Both the position numbers and the translations under genes were made by a program. From the NCBI GenBank assembly GCA_013176395.1, contig JABMLP010000003.1, positions 1,302,001-1,366,000 of the forward strand: 64,000 nt of DNA, given 5' to 3'. This DNA comes from Venturia oleaginea. Lineage: Eukaryota > Ascomycota > Dothideomycetes > Venturiales > Venturiaceae. The notes under the pieces were generated by a model. That model had not been told where the DNA came from, did no database searches, and worked only from the letters and a program-made list of their open reading frames with translations. Positions 34,226 through 45,689 of this stretch are shown here, one piece after another; within the stretch, counting starts at the first letter, position 1; every line of letters starts with the position of its first letter.

Positions 34226-35145
34226 TTATTTAGAAGCTTCGCTATCATCTATATCCTCTATTTCTACCTCACAAGTGCGGGAGTGATGCCCAGTCTCGCC
34301 GCAACGGCCGCAGTGCCTCTCTCCACGTACCCTCTTCGCAGGCTTCTCACCATCGTTACGATTACCACCCTCCCTTATAGTAACTAAGTCAGTTACTTCA
34401 CCAGCTGTCAAGGTCTGCTCAGTCCGTATATATCTCCTTTTGCGACTCTTACGCTTTGTAACTGCCTCAATTGAGTCTCGAAGGCGCGCTGTTTCTTCGC
34501 GCATCAACACCATTTCATGTGCTATCTGCTGCGCGCCTTTACTCAACTGCCTGACCTGCTCATCAATAGAAGTTGCAGAGGATACTGGGCTTGTAACGAC
34601 TAGATGAGACGATATCTTGCCTATTAAGAAGCCAGATTCATCAAAATTGTAGGTATCCTCGTCTATGATACCTTACTCTGCCTTTATCCTCTGAACAAGT
34701 GTGAACCAGGTATAATAACCGCCGGGTCTTCGCAGGCAGCTCGCTGGCGATCGTATGGACGGCTCCATCGGGTGGTAAGCTCTGGTGTACGCTTTACCAA
34801 GTTGTTAACCCAGTTCTTGCCAACAGGCTTCCCACCCCGCTCTCTTAGCAGTTTATTAGCCATATCTTGTATGTAGGCCTTCGACGGCGGTAGGCCGCGT
34901 AAGCTTTCCTTAAGAATACGCTTTATAACCACCTCCTCTTCTAGCTTTGTCAATCGCTTCGAGTTCGGCTCGCATTCGCGTCGAGGGCGCTGTCCGGCGC
35001 GTCGGCGTTGTACTGTTGTTCGAGGTACGCTATATATTACTGCAGCGCGTCTTTCGCTTTGGATTTGCTTTGAATTGATATCTGAGATAGAAAGGAATAT
35101 ATCTCCTTCTTTATAGATCTTCTGCTTTTCGTGTTGTTGAGGCAT
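34226..35145 (-). pseudogene. Remnant of a Pogo/Fot1-like transposase
   Basis: The minus-strand frame from 35145 begins MPQQHEKQKIYKEGD and contains the psq-type helix-turn-helix (VPRTTVQRRRAG) and the CENP-B-type HTH (KLTKLEEEVVIKRILKESLRG, PPSKAYIQDMANKLL, GKNWVNNLVKRTPELTTRW) that bind transposon ends. After CEDPAVI the frame shifts and conserved sequence continues in another frame (WFTLVQRIKAE, a stop, then DTYNFDESGFLIG with the first catalytic Asp). Near 34590-34600 it jumps to the C-terminal tail (SKGAQQIAHE, 34546-34226), which carries a CCHC knuckle, CGRCGETGHHSRTC. The second and third catalytic acids are missing. Confidence 0.85.
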
Positions 35146-35157
35146 TACGCGACGTTA

Positions 35158-35209
35158 TTACGAAGGCGGTTTACGTTTGCGAGGTGGCCCACTCACTTGT
35201 GAAGTACGT
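35158..35209 (-). repeat. Right terminal inverted repeat
   Basis: A 52-bp inverted copy of the left repeat with a single 17-bp unit. It ends GAAGTACGT, next to the TA duplication. Confidence 0.9.
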
Positions 35210-35211
35210 TA

Positions 35212-36198
35212 TTTAGAGTTAGTATTTGGAAATGAAGAGTTTCAGACCTGAAGATAAACATTAGAGTTGGAGAGTAGAAATTCTATGGAGTACTGTGGCC
35301 TAGAGGTATTTAAGCTATGTATAGTATAGCGAACCTTTTTATAGGAGATCTCATTCCTTGAGGGTCAAGAACTAGTTGATCTACGTGTTTTTAGCAAGGT
35401 GCTGCTACCTGTAGGCCAGAGCTCTTAGAATCACTTTCTCAGTCAGTCAACAAAAAACCTGAGAATGTCCACGTTGATGCACAACCCACAATACACGACT
35501 ATATTTTGAGTGACGAGTGACTGACTGAGAGAGCAACGCCCGCAATTCTGATCTACGCCATGGTAATACACAGACGGCCAAGGACTCGGATTGGATCGTT
35601 CCGGAGGCTTTTGTAAGCTATACCGAGCCTTTTTTACTCAAAGGAGTTCTTGGAGTTCTCAAGTATAACTAAAGGGGTAGGAATTAACGAACCTACGTGT
35701 TTCAGCATGGATTCACTGCAGGGCAGAGCTCTCAGAATCATTCAGTCAGTTGGTCAAAAAAAACTTACTTGAGATCTTGCATGATGATGTACAAAGCGCA
35801 ATAATATTCAGGTCATGCACGATCCAAGCAATTGTGCCGACTCCCCCGTTTCGAGGGGGCCAGCAAAAATACTATCAAGGACATCAACCATTCCTTCTAC
35901 CTATCCTGCTTCGTTCTCGGATCTTAACACGGTTTGGGGCTAGTCAGACCTGATGTACTTGTGCTCTGGAGATAGAGATAGTCTGTGGAGGTTGATTGTT
36001 GCGAAAAATACCTTCAGCCGTACTACGTCAGCTCGTCAGCGATTTACTACCTGACCTGGGGCCCTTGTGCATCGCGATCTCCCGAAGATTAAACAGTTGA
36101 TAGGTGACTAGGTACTCGGTATTTTACTTGATATGCCCATCTTGATCTTTGTCGAAATCTGGAGAGGATAGCTTCCCTCTTACCGTTTCCTTTTTCTT
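35212..36198. other. Intergenic with two diverged repeat copies
   Basis: No gene. Segments at about 35310-35465 and about 35600-35775 resemble each other: both run from a TAAGCTAT-like box through CTACGTGTTT to CAGAGCTCT-x-AGAATCA and a CAGTCAGT motif, with many substitutions. A 13-bp inverted pair built on CTCAGTCAGTC and GACTGACTGAG lies at 35437-35449 and 35518-35530. These look like old transposon or duplicated debris beside the Pogo-type insertion. Confidence 0.5.
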
Positions 36199-38025
36199 TC
36201 ATTCGAGATCTAGAATTACCAAAGAAACTTCAAGACCGAGCAAACCACCGGTCTCTAACTTGCCTCCATTGACCGTCCACTGGACATCTCCCCAAAGCGA
36301 GCTAGCCACACCTCTAACTCTGGCAGTTTCGGTCAGGGTTATCGAGATCTTACCATCTAGATTGCCGTAGTTCAAATTCACCACACTCACGAGCATCGAC
36401 GAAGCGCCGACCCATGCCGCGACATCGACTCTCGTCGCACCTGCCACATTCAACTGCTGGACTAGCGGCTCACCTAGAAGAAAATTTGCGATCGTGTCCG
36501 TAGTCAGCACGGTGGCTAATCGATTGGTGACAGCAAGGATATCAGAGGAAGTAGGAAAGTCCCACATATTGACTCCTTTAGCAGCATGGTTGATACTGAG
36601 CATGTTCATGACCACTTCCTCAGCAGCAGTAGGGAAACGGGTCCAGAATGTTTCATTCCCGAAAGCCTGAGGGGCGGCCCAATGTGTCTTAGTCCAGCCG
36701 AGGAGATTGTCAAAATGGGCGAAGTTGTCGAGGCGATCACTGATGTCTTCGAAGACACCAACGCAGTTGTCGCAGCCGCAGCAGCCGTAAGTATTGTTGC
36801 AAGTTGTGTTGTATACGGTTGAGTAGCTATTGTTGTTGCCAATGGGGTAGACGTCTGAGAGAATGATCTCGGCTCCGGCGGCGTAGTCGGAGTAGTAGAA
36901 GTTGTAACAATTCAATGCCATAGAGACGGGATGGTAGAGATCGATGGAGCGGATCGTGTTGTAGCCTATACCGGTTGAATTAACTGGATTCGATTTTCCA
37001 TCTGGTTCGTCTGCGATATACCAGAGGATCGAGGGATGCGATTGAAGACGAGTTACTTGGTCGATCATTGTGGTTAGATTGGACCATTCCCAGCGTACGT
37101 CGTACTGGAAATAGAGACCGAGTTGATCTGCGCGTTCGAGATAGGGTTCGAATTTCTCCCATGGGAAAGGGGTGTCGCCGAGATCACCAGTTGGAACGAT
37201 GTGAATGACATTGTATCCCATAGCAGCGAATTCGTCCAGAGTAGAAATGCTGGAATTCCAGTACAAAGTCCATTGGACTTGAGGGAGCAAAGTCAGTGCT
37301 CTCGTAGCACCTTTGGAATAACATTTGTGCTTACCATAGTAGGTGAATGGGAAGATGAGAGACCATTCTGTCTCGGTTCCCTTTCTTACAGACAACCCTC
37401 CATAGAGGTTGTCCAACCTGGTAACGGATCCTCCATCTTTTCTGTTCGGAAGCTTGTAGAGCTTAGTCGAGGTGGTAAATACTGTGTCATTCGATTGCGA
37501 CAGAGTCCCAAAGACGGTAACGTTATACGGATTCAATGTAGCAGGGAATGACTCTAGGCTGAATAGAATCTCATTGCCGACCGTACCGACAGTCATGTCG
37601 TTATCATTAAGAGTCTTGATTTTGGCACCATTGATGAGAAATTCAAGCGACAGTTCAGCGCTCTCATGAGAGCTGGATGAGATGTTTGCCGGGTAACTTT
37701 GGCCCACCAGGTATGAGATAGACGCGTCAACAAGAAAGCTCCCTTGGGTGTCGCTCTCAAGATATATGTTCATCCGAGGGCTGACCTTGAAATCCAAAAG
37801 TGGGGTGCTCGACTTGGTAGGATCCTCGAGCCAACCTCCAGGGGCGAATGATGCGTTGCTATGTACAATGTCAGTCCCAAACCTCCAAAAGCCCAGGCAG
37901 GACTCGACATACCCTGCACGGTATGCTTTTCCACACCATATATCAACACCAGGAGGATTGTTAAAGGCCAGGGCAGATGATAGAAGAGCAGCGATAGCAG
38001 CTGCAAAAGAGGCTCCAATTCTCAT
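36199..38025 (-). CDS. Secreted glycoside hydrolase-like TIM-barrel protein
   Basis: A secreted protein of about 571 residues. The signal peptide is MRIGASFAAAIAALLSSALA. Exons (minus) are 38025-37913, 37858-37335 and 37277-36199. Both introns (54 and 57 bp) have GTATGT or GTAAGC donors and CTGAC branch sites, yet are multiples of three without stops, so the unspliced frame also reads through. After a beta-rich N-terminal part, a barrel-like region shows GYNVIHIVPTGD, LYFQYDVRWEW, HPSILWYIADEPDG (a likely acid/base Glu on the usual strand-4 end) and AAKGVNMWDFPTS. This resembles the GH-A clan, but I cannot assign a CAZy family. It has many N-glycosylation sequons. It is divergent from the alpha-L-fucosidase, 625 bp apart, which suggests joint function on a fucosylated plant polymer. 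Confidence 0.78.
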   Translation of the reverse strand: MRIGASFAAAIAALLSSALAFNNPPGVDIWCGKAYRAGYVESCLGFWRFGTDIVHSNASFAPGGWLEDPTKSSTPLLDFKVSPRMNIYLESDTQGSFLVDASISYLVGQSYPANISSSSHESAELSLEFLINGAKIKTLNDNDMTVGTVGNEILFSLESFPATLNPYNVTVFGTLSQSNDTVFTTSTKLYKLPNRKDGGSVTRLDNLYGGLSVRKGTETEWSLIFPFTYYGKHKCYSKGATRALTLLPQVQWTLYWNSSISTLDEFAAMGYNVIHIVPTGDLGDTPFPWEKFEPYLERADQLGLYFQYDVRWEWSNLTTMIDQVTRLQSHPSILWYIADEPDGKSNPVNSTGIGYNTIRSIDLYHPVSMALNCYNFYYSDYAAGAEIILSDVYPIGNNNSYSTVYNTTCNNTYGCCGCDNCVGVFEDISDRLDNFAHFDNLLGWTKTHWAAPQAFGNETFWTRFPTAAEEVVMNMLSINHAAKGVNMWDFPTSSDILAVTNRLATVLTTDTIANFLLGEPLVQQLNVAGATRVDVAAWVGASSMLVSVVNLNYGNLDGKISITLTETARVRGVASSLWGDVQWTVNGGKLETGGLLGLEVSLVILDLE

Positions 38026-38650
38026 GTTTCACCCAAACGAAAGAAATTACTCCCCCAATGAGGATGAGAAAAAAGAGAGTTGATGAATATTATTGCTATC
38101 TAGGTGCATTGTATTCAAGCTCTTTGATGGCAGAAATGTAAGCTAACATGGCAAAATAACTTGGCATCCAAAAGAATGGATACAGGTCGCACTGTTAGGT
38201 GGCTTGAAGATAGTGACAAGTTGATGGAGTGGTGATATGGAGCCTCGGCTTTCAAGCCGGCGGATTATGAAGCCGAAGATGAGACCTACATGCAAGACGT
38301 GCTACGCAGTACCTGAATTACCCACAACAGTATACATTCCCCTCTGCCCTACACGCCTCAATTGCTCTTTTCGGCGTATTCCCATTCAGGAAGGCCAGTA
38401 CGGAGGTCATCTTGGACTCTTGACGATATCGCGGCGAGCTCGTCCGAGCTCCAACGACGAATCTGCCGCACATGCTATCCTATATCGGCTGATAAGGGTC
38501 GGTGGTCAAATTTACAAGGGTTTAGACTCCATCTTCATGTCTTTGTTGTAGACGAGTAGTCGACATAGACATGTCACAAAAGAAACCGATGCCCACTGGG
38601 CTGAATTCGGACCGCCTCCAGCTTCCAGTCGATGCCAGGAACTCTCTGCC
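38026..38650. promoter_or_regulatory. Shared divergent promoter of two secreted glycosidases
   Basis: 625 bp between the start codons of the GH-like gene and the fucosidase. No smaller gene is supported within it. Short plus-strand frames at 38237-38559 are non-coding in character. Confidence 0.55.
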
Positions 38651-41169
38651 ATGTTGTCCTCTCGCCTTCTACTGCTAGCACTAGCATTGAACGTTGCTCC
38701 ATCATGCGGTGCAACAAATGAGTCTCGAGCTGTGTTTGCCCAGGTACGAAAATCTTTTTAGGGACAACGCTGAAGATGCTGACTTGGACCAGCCAGTTCC
38801 AATTCCATTGAGCACCTATTTCAACAACAAAGCCTTTGGCTCATATCCTGGAGAGGCCTCTTTTGATCCATTGAATCAGTCATACCCAGTTCCAACCATC
38901 GCCCCTAATGGAACATACATATCGACTCAGACTGGCATCCATTATGACTTTCCTGGATATCGAGGCCCATCTCTTCTCGACAACATTCTTTGTCTTGGTC
39001 AAAATATCAGCGTTGTTCCTGCCAAATACTTCTCGGCTTCAATGCTCGTCACATCTGACGTGGAATTGGCTACAGTTTCTGGAAACCTGACATATCACTA
39101 CTCGGATAACACCACGTCTACTTCTGAATTACGCAGTCAGCCATGGTTTTCTTTCTTAACCATTGTTCGTGGAGAAATCATTTTCCCCTATCGATATACC
39201 GCGAATGGCACCAACTACAACACTTCCAATATATTCGAATATACCGGGACACTTACCACGGGGAAGACTTTGACTTCCATCTCATTGCCATCAACTGCAA
39301 ACACCACAACCGGAAGACTCCATGTGTTTTCGATTTCCCTGTGGAAAGGTTCGGATGTCCAGGTCCAGTCGGTGAGACCAACCCAGAAATGGTCTGGTAA
39401 CGGAACTCAAATCGTCGAAGTCACCTTGAACAACGCTGGTACCGAATGCGTCTCCGGAGAGGGTCTAAAAATCTCCATTACTGGTGGTAATGTCAGCACT
39501 GTTGATTCTGGATCGTTGAAACGTCTCTGTCCAGGCGATCAAAAACGCGTCGATATCGGGGTGACTGGAAAGTCTAGCGGTGGTGTTACAATGCTTCTGA
39601 ATGATGGAAATCATGAACAAGCAACAACTTTCAACAACGTCGAAATTGGGCTTACATCATACACGTCCGATCTTGACTCGTTGGCCAAACACGAAAGTCC
39701 TGATTGGTTTGACGACGCCAAATTTGGTATATTCATTCATTGGGGTCCATATGCTGTAACTGGGTGGGGAAATTCTTCACCTTATGAAAGCTACAGTGAA
39801 TGGTTTTGGTTAGTTTCATGCCCAAACTAAAAGATCTGACGACTTGCTGACATATCTTCTCAGGTGGTACTCCACTCATCATCCCCAGGCCGACAGATCA
39901 GATTTCTACGATTATCGTCTGCAAACATTTGGCCAGGATTGGAGTTATGATGATACATTCCCAGAATTCACTGCAGATGCATGGTAAGTGCTTTGAATCC
40001 AGCACATTGTTGAAACACTATGCTCAAATCTCGACAGGAATCCGAAAGAATGGGTCGACCTCTTTGCCGACGCTGGAGCAAAATATTTTGTTTTCACCAC
40101 CAAACACCATGACGGATTTGCCAACTTCGACGCTGGTCCCACATCGAACCGATCTGCAGTGAATTACGGCCCGAAGCGTGACATTCTGGGAGAACTCTTC
40201 GATGCCGCCAAAACCTACCAACCCAGTCTAAAACGAGGCACCTACTTTTCACTCCCAGAATGGTTCAATCCCGATTTCGCTCCTTACGGCTTTGTCCAAA
40301 CCCCAGATGCCAGCTCAGTAAGTTGGCCCGGTGTACTCGCTCGAAACCCATACACCGGTCTGGAAGAACCATACACCGGCCGCGTCCCCATCCACGACTT
40401 CATCGCCGACCTCATGGTCCCGCAGATGGAAATCCTCGCCTACAACTACTCCACCGACATAATGTGGTGCGACTGCGGCGCCTCAAACGGAACAGCCCCC
40501 TTCGCAGCATCCTGGTGGAACAAAGCAAGAACCCAAAACCGCCAAGTAGCAATCAACTCCCGCTGCGGCCTCGCCCACGCCGCCGACTTCGACACGCCCG
40601 AATACGCAACCTTCAGAACCGCCCAACGCCGCAAATGGGAATCAAATCAAGGCATGGATCCATACAGTTACGGTTACAACCGCGCCACACCGCCCTCAGC
40701 CTACATGAACGCCACAACCATCGTCAATTCCCTCGTCGACATGGTATCCAAAAACGGTAATTTCCTACTCGACATCGGTCCACAAGCCAACGGCACCATC
40801 GTACAGCCCGAAATCGACAACCTACGAGCCGCCGGGAAATGGATCCACGCGCACGGAGAAGCAATCTTCAACACGACATACTGGTTCCTCCAAACCGAGA
40901 TTACAAGTCCGAAAAGCATCAGGTTCACTCAGACCAACGACGCTTTCTACATTCTGTTCTTGGATAGGCCAGAGACGGGTGGGACGGTGGTTGTGGATGC
41001 CCCCGTGCCTATATTGAACGGTGATTCGGTCACGGCGGTAGGCTTGGGCGATGCATCGCCCTTGACGTGGTCGAAGATGGGGAATGGAGGCTTGGAAATC
41101 AGTGTCCCTGCCACTCTCTTGGACGAGGAGGAATACTGCTGGGTCTTCAAGATAACCTATCTTGTCTAA
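38651..41169 (+). CDS. Secreted alpha-L-fucosidase, GH29
   Basis: Retaining alpha-L-fucosidase removing terminal fucose from xyloglucan or glycans. Exons are 38651-38743, 38793-39808, 39864-39983 and 40038-41169 (introns of 49, 55 and 54 bp), giving 786 residues. The signal peptide is [20 protein letters not shown]. About 330 N-terminal residues form a beta-rich, heavily glycosylated region found before the catalytic domain in fungal members. The GH29 barrel begins at [20 protein letters not shown], followed by YSEWFWWYSTHH across a junction, [16 protein letters not shown], and [10 protein letters not shown] with the nucleophile Asp. [14 protein letters not shown] and [19 protein letters not shown] close the domain. 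Every junction restores the family frame. Length and order match fungal GH29 enzymes. Confidence 0.93.
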
Positions 41170-41549
41170 ATGGAAAGGAGACTTCTAGAGCTAGCTGATT
41201 TGGCATGACCGTCTTCTATACATCCTCGAACTGGCATCCTATTCCCCCTTCGCTATGGCACATGAACAACATCACACTCGAATTCGATGAGGACTTAACA
41301 GTCGAAACAATCGCTCTTTTCAAAGGCCAGCTATTCCAAGCCATATGTGCATATGAATCCAGACAAGGTCATCTACTCGCTCCATATAGAGCCACGTACC
41401 AGGCGCAACCGTCTGCCCGTTCCATCGTACTATCTACATCATACAAATCATACACTTCGTGAAGATCTCAAAGCCTCCAGTGCTGCGTGGGTATACTCAG
41501 ACAAAATCAAATGCTCATCGCTTGCAGCCCCCAAACCAAGAAGGACATC
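41170..41549. other. Intergenic, 3' flanks
   Basis: 380 bp between the convergent fucosidase and kinase stop codons. An 85-codon plus-strand frame (41205-41462) has no recognisable feature. Confidence 0.5.
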
Positions 41550-44465
41550 TCAATACCGGAAGATATCCCCATTCTCCGGCACACTAATACCCCTAGCCAT
41601 GACGCCATCAACTCCAAACTCAAATTCGTCTACTATACCCAGATAGTAGTAAAAAGCTGCCTTCGCAAGATGAGTCTGCAAATTGATATCATCAAGTATT
41701 CTCTTCCTCTCTATACTCTTGGACAGCTCCGGACAGCCGGGCATGAAACATCTAGAATCAGGTTCGTAAGGGGGAACATGCGGTGGTGGACGCGATCTCC
41801 TCCTTCCCCTGCGTTCCAGTGCCGTCTTACCAACGTAGTTTTCTTGTTCCAAGTCGAGCCAGGCTTCATAGTTATCGCCTGCTGCGCTGTCGGTCTTGTT
41901 GCTGTCGAAACTGCCGTTTCGGGACGCGACGATGGTGGAGCCGGGACTGCGGTTCTTCTCGATGAGGTGGCGTTGGAGGGCTGTTGGGCGACGAGGACGG
42001 CTGGGTCGAACGGATGGGCGGGATGAGCTTCTCTCGCGGTCTGATGGATTCATGCTCGAGCTGCGGGTGTGCGTGGAGTCGAGGTCGGAACCATATTCTC
42101 GTTCTGCGCTCTTTTCGTCCAGGAAGCCCGCGGTCGGTTCAGACTGAGATTTGATGTGTTGTGACATGCGACTGGTCTCTTTGGACAACTGTAGTTGTTC
42201 TTCCAGATCGAATGGATTTCGAGTGATCATATCTGTGACGGCAGAGTCGGTAGCCGAATGTGAGGTGGACGGACGTGAAAGTTCAGGAAGAGTGACCTGC
42301 AGCGCATCATCCAAGTCAATCATAGAGCCACGGTCAGGCGATGACACTCCAGAGGGGTATTCATAAGAGTCGCCGAAACTGCCAGCAGGCATCGTCTTGG
42401 CATGCTTGATAATCGGTCTATGAGGCTCCATGAAAGATGAATCCGAAGCGGTAAATGATGGGGTGTGGCTGGAATTAGAGATCGCAGATCTCATCTCCTC
42501 TGGCGATGGAAATTTCCATTCTTGTGTTTTCCGATTGCGCGCATTATCCTTGAAGCCCACCGCTTTGCTGGCACGGACAGTCTGCTCTTGGCCTGGAGAT
42601 AAAACAGGATCTTCGAGCTTCGGGAATGTCCATTGCATAGTACTTCGATCTGCAGCCTTGCTTGCTCGGACAGTCTGTTCTTGAGACGGCGATATGACAG
42701 GGTCTTCTGCCGCTGGGAAGGTCCATTGCATGGTATCGCGGTTGCGATAAGTGTCGTTTGGAATGGCAGCATCGAGATCAAAAGGCTCAGGGTCGAGTGA
42801 CATAGTCCAATCCTTGGTGGCGCGCTTGGATGTCTGGTACATCGAGTCGTCACTCTCACTGCTGGCCTGGACTTTCTTCTGTCGCGCTTTCAGCGTGGGC
42901 GGATCGACTAGAGTTAGATTTGGTACCAAATCTTCGAATGTCGGCATAACGTCGTCCAAATCGATCATGGTGGTGCGATCGCCACTCGATGCGTCTGAAT
43001 AACTTCGTAGGGGTAGGTCTGAATCGCGATTCCGCTCAGATCTCTCCGGGCCTCTATCAGGGCCGTATGTATAGGGTTTGGCCGACTGGTTAAAGATGCG
43101 ACCTAGAACAGTTTCTCCACGTTTCTCGTGATATTCCTTGACAAGGGCGTCAAATCGGGTGGGTTCTTCCGCGGGACTTGAGCTGCCAAATCCAGGAATG
43201 TTTTCCAATCGCATCGAGATTCTGCGGTCAAATTCGAGAGTTGTGCTGAAATTCCATTCCTCATCTGGGGCCTCTTGTGGTTCGAGCTCGTCTGGACCTG
43301 GAGCACCCATTGGATTGAATAGTGATGCACGTTGGCCTCCAGATTGTTCCCAGAACACGTAGTTCTCAACCAGCTTGCGAATATCATTTGTGGGATATAA
43401 TTCGGATGTGTTTGCAACGAATTCGTGATTCATGATCTTGTCGGCGGAAGGACGCTTTGATGGTGTGAGATCCAAACAAAAGGCTGCGAAGGCGCGCAAT
43501 TCCGAACTGAACTTGTCTTCATCCAGCCGTGGAGGCTTTATTAAAGCGATTCCAAGCATGTCAGCGCGAACACGGGCGTTGGGTGGATTTCCGGTCGCCA
43601 TTTCGTATACAGCACATCCGAATGCCCAGCAATCGATTTCTGTACCATATTGTACGTTGCTGTCTTCGCTTCCTAAATGTGATACGAGCTCAGGTGCCAT
43701 CCAATGAGGTGTGCCGACAATTGTAGATCGTTTGGAGACTTCGTTTTCGAGTACGCCTGAGATTCCAAAGTCGCAAAGTTGAATGCGACCATCTTCAGTG
43801 ACCAAGATGTTTGCGCCTGTGCGATGTCAGTACTGGTCTGAACAACTGACCGGGCAACGTAAACTCACATTTGATATCACGATGTATAACACCCGCTTCG
43901 TGAACATATTTGAGTGCGACAGCGACTTCTCGTGCAATGGGAATGATGTATTTCTCAGCGAGACCAGGCTGTGGAGTCGCCTTCATCAATGTAGTGAGAC
44001 TGCCGCCAGGGCAGTACTCGGTGACGATCCAAAGCTGTGTATCCACTGAAAACGCCTCGTAGATTGTGTTGACATTCTGCGCGCGGTTGTCCTTGAGTGA
44101 CTGCAGGATACTCGTTTCGCGAATGAATTCCTTGATCGTGTCGTCTTTGGCATCGACATCTGCCTTGTAATCCTGGACATCGACTTCAATGATCTTGACG
44201 GCGCAGACCTTCTGTGTTTCGCGATGCTTGCTGTAGGAGTGTCAGCCATTGTGTTCAGGTGACTGGTCGCGGATGGCAGGGCAATGCACCTCTTGTACAC
44301 TCTTCCGTATGCGCCTTTGCCAATTAGTTCCAAGAATTCGTAGGCGGGCGGCGTGAGGCCTTTCTTCGTCAAGCGATCCTCGACAATCTTCTGCATATTT
44401 TTGGCATCTTGTATCTGCCTCTCTCTTGTGCCCGCAATGCGCGGATTCAGGGGAACGGCGTCCAT
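41550..44465 (-). CDS. STE20/GCK-type serine-threonine protein kinase
   Basis: Exons (minus) are 44465-44290, 44230-43869 and 43816-41550 (introns of 59 and 52 bp), giving 934 residues. The kinase domain spans about residues 43-300: ELIGKGAYGRVYK glycine loop, VCAVKII Lys, VIHRDIKCANIL catalytic loop (formed across the second junction), CDFGIS, and the STE-type signature STIVGTPHWMAPEL. YGTEIDCWAFGCAVYEMATG follows. This places it in the germinal-centre-kinase branch of the STE20 family (Sps1/Kic1/Sid1-like). Which fungal orthologue it is cannot be settled by eye. The long disordered C-terminal part has three tandem units of about 30 residues around residues 535-620, each with a QWTFP-type core, and ends in a conserved block (LAKAAFYYYLGIVDEFEFG). 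Confidence 0.92.
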
Positions 44466-45689
44466 TGTGCAGGTATGTGGTTTGGGAGGGGAGGTATTGC
44501 AACGCGCGGTCCTTTTCGATGGGAGTTTCGGGGCGGTGGGAAGGCGCGATGGTGGTGCACAATTGGCCTCGTGCTTGCCAATTGGATCGATGGATGGCTC
44601 CGGCGCTGACTCAGAGCGGAATATTCGAGGTCTAAGAACGATGAAGTTCTGAGAAGTGTTAGTACATTGCTATGTGTCCTGATATACTCGTGGTTTCTGG
44701 GGTTGCAATATTCAGGTACAGGAATAACGGTATGGGGATGGTTTCGAACAGAACGTAGGCTCACTTCCATCACACGACGGACTCGCACAAGAAGCCGCCT
44801 CTACTGCGTATCACCTCGAATGCTGTTAACTGCACAGCAGTTCTCGAAGTTAAGGAAAGGTAGGGTGAATGGTCCAATAGCAAAGGGAAGTCGTAGGCGT
44901 ATGTGGTCAGGGACCTTGCTGCAGCCAAGCTCAGGGTTTCACTGGAAGTTCATCGTGCAGGAAAGCGAAGTTTCCTCCTACGCATTCGGAAAGCAAGAAG
45001 AAGAAAAGTGCAAGATCGAAAACAATGTAGAAGGGATGCACAAGATAATGATACCTTCTCCTCAACCTCATTAGAGCAGAGGGTGCTTTCTGCTCCTCGG
45101 CCATGGCCATCTACAGTTTCCATAATTAGCATTCCCCATGCCCACCCAATGTAATGCACGTATCCCTGTGGATTTGAATCAAAACGTGGAGAAATACTGG
45201 CTTACCGGATGAGTGCGTATCAAACCTCCACATCCAGGAAGGCTCGCCACGGGAGGCCGCGTCTCAATATGATCGCCCATCGCAAATTCGCTCTCTCGCT
45301 TGTTATCGCTGATTCGTTCGCTTATGCTCATCTCTCGCTGCCAGATCCAGGATTCAAGATATTCGACCAGGTAAACATAGCGTAGTACATACCTTATGGC
45401 TTGTAATTGCTCTCAATGTTGTTGTAATAGTCAAGCTAAAATCACCTCACTTCGTCCCAAAAAGAATAATAACATTCACCCATCTCCGACAAGCCCATCA
45501 CCTGACCATCCTCTTCCGTCTCATATGACGTACATCACCAAATCAAGAAAACAGTCAAATACAAAGTAAAGCTCTCCTCCACCAAATCAATAGAAAACAC
45601 TAGAGAACACCCTCCCAAACACCCACATTCCACCAGCAACAACATTTCACAACAAATTCACCCTTAAAAATCCCGACTAAAACACAACA
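44466..45689. other. Intergenic, divergent promoters
   Basis: 1.2 kb between the kinase start and the small Gly-rich gene. Several overlapping frames of 66-135 codons occur (for example 44667-45074 plus), without family features. The last 200 bp, rich in A and C, look like an upstream leader of the small gene. Confidence 0.5.

Larger units (their letters stand above)
34087..35209 (-). mobile_element. Pogo/Fot-type DNA transposon, internally deleted
   Basis: A 1,123-bp element bounded by TA duplications at 34085-34086 and 35210-35211, the target-site signature of Tc1/mariner/Pogo transposons. Terminal inverted repeats are 34087-34172 and 35158-35209. They match at 49 of 52 positions, all three differences being transitions, once an extra 34 bp in the left copy is discounted. 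Inside are the two ends of a transposase on the minus strand without most of the DDE catalytic domain. It is therefore a non-autonomous deletion derivative that could be mobilised only by a full-length relative. Confidence 0.9.
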
